Below are positions 23,343 through 23,652 of a DNA stretch of 23,652 nt, piece by piece. The notes below the pieces were generated by a model. The model saw nothing but the letters and a program-made list of their open reading frames with translations. It had not been told where the DNA came from and did no database searches. How positions within the stretch are numbered: position 1 is the first letter of the stretch; each line of letters starts with the position of its first letter. The DNA is from a candidate division TA06 bacterium SM23_40 (GTDB taxonomy: Bacteria > LJUI01 > SM1-40). The stretch lies in NCBI GenBank assembly GCA_001303705.1, contig LJUI01000023.1, positions 1 to 23,652 of the forward strand. The letters are read 5' to 3'. Both the position numbers and the translations under genes were made by a program.

Positions 23343-23652
23343 TCACACACCTCGCAGGAGTTCCGCATGATCGATCCGACGCTTCGAATCCTCATGCTCG
23401 ATGATGACCAAGCGGTCGTCTACCATCTGCGTCGACCCGGATCGATATGCGACACGCTCGAGTTTGACGAGTTCCCCAGCGAAGGAGAGTACAGCATAGA
23501 ATGTGCGTGTCCTGTTCCATCCTCCAGTCCATTCGGGCTTGTCGTTGACGGTGCGATACCAGAGCGGCTGCTGAGGCTCTGTGCACTGGGCGGCATCCGC
23601 ACGATCGACATGGACATCGTGCTCCTCTTCGTAAGCCACTACGCAACACATC
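23343..23652 (-). CDS. Unidentified protein, C-terminal part (strand uncertain)
   Basis: A minus-strand frame open to the right edge, giving at least 102 residues. Trp- and charge-rich stretches (PLWYRTVNDKPEWTGG, FAGELVKLERVAYRSG, LVIIEHEDSKRRID) look like a folded soluble domain, but I recognise no family. A hairpin lies just past its stop. Against this, the plus strand carries an equally open frame from ATG 23367 with AGGAG 6 nt upstream, also running off the edge. Codon positions do not separate the two clearly by eye. Only one is likely real; I favour the minus strand slightly. Confidence 0.4.
   Translation of the reverse strand, partial: MCCVVAYEEEHDVHVDRADAAQCTEPQQPLWYRTVNDKPEWTGGWNRTRTFYAVLSFAGELVKLERVAYRSGSTQMVDDRLVIIEHEDSKRRIDHAELLRGV

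Noticed and set aside
22907-23395. 162-residue minus-strand open frame
   Set aside because: It runs across a consensus promoter, a hairpin and the start of the sensor gene; no ribosome binding site or family resemblance.

Overview
The window is GC-rich bacterial chromosome, with no phage, plasmid, CRISPR or complete transposase gene. The secreted proteins point to an uncultured lineage near the FCB group (the kind of gene content seen in Eisenbacteria, Latescibacterota or Krumholzibacteriota-like genomes). One is a large exported protein with an Fn3-like module and a C-terminal sorting-type domain; the other is a BNR/Asp-box protein. This placement is inference from gene content only.

Left part (1-6085): the 3' end of priA (replication restart helicase), an HD-domain phosphohydrolase, a 720-bp gene-free stretch carrying what look like insertion-sequence end relics, a 790-residue exported protein, a strong hairpin terminator, and a small VOC/glyoxalase-fold protein read towards it. 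Middle (6086-10423): a short Cys-containing protein, an SLC13/DASS-type permease overlapping it by GTGA, and a UspA-like protein, probably one transcription unit; then a receiver-GGDEF response regulator on the minus strand and a HAD hydrolase on the plus strand.

10424-13230 is the most unusual part. Directly after the HAD stop codon lie four tandem ~42-bp units of a short repeat, then inverted copies of a related repeat, then a second, truncated copy of the HAD gene's 3' end at an exact 548-bp offset. A BNR-repeat exported protein follows on the minus strand, and more degenerate copies of the same repeat lie upstream of it. The BNR gene and HAD fragment are therefore bracketed by one repeat family, which looks like a REP/BIME-type mosaic.

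Right part (13231-23652): an exported HEAT-repeat protein converges on an ECF sigma / zinc-finger anti-sigma / YbjQ-like operon. Next comes a minus-strand operon of cyclophilin lipoprotein, OsmC-like protein, DinG/XPD-type helicase and N-acetylmuramoyl-L-alanine amidase, with 4-nt overlaps or gaps between the last genes. A GAF-PAS-HisKA-REC protein with no recognisable ATPase domain is read from a consensus sigma70-type promoter. The last 300 bases hold the end of an unidentified gene whose strand I cannot settle. Most of the window is ordinary core-type sequence. The items most worth attention are the repeat/HAD-fragment mosaic and the ATPase-less hybrid sensor.
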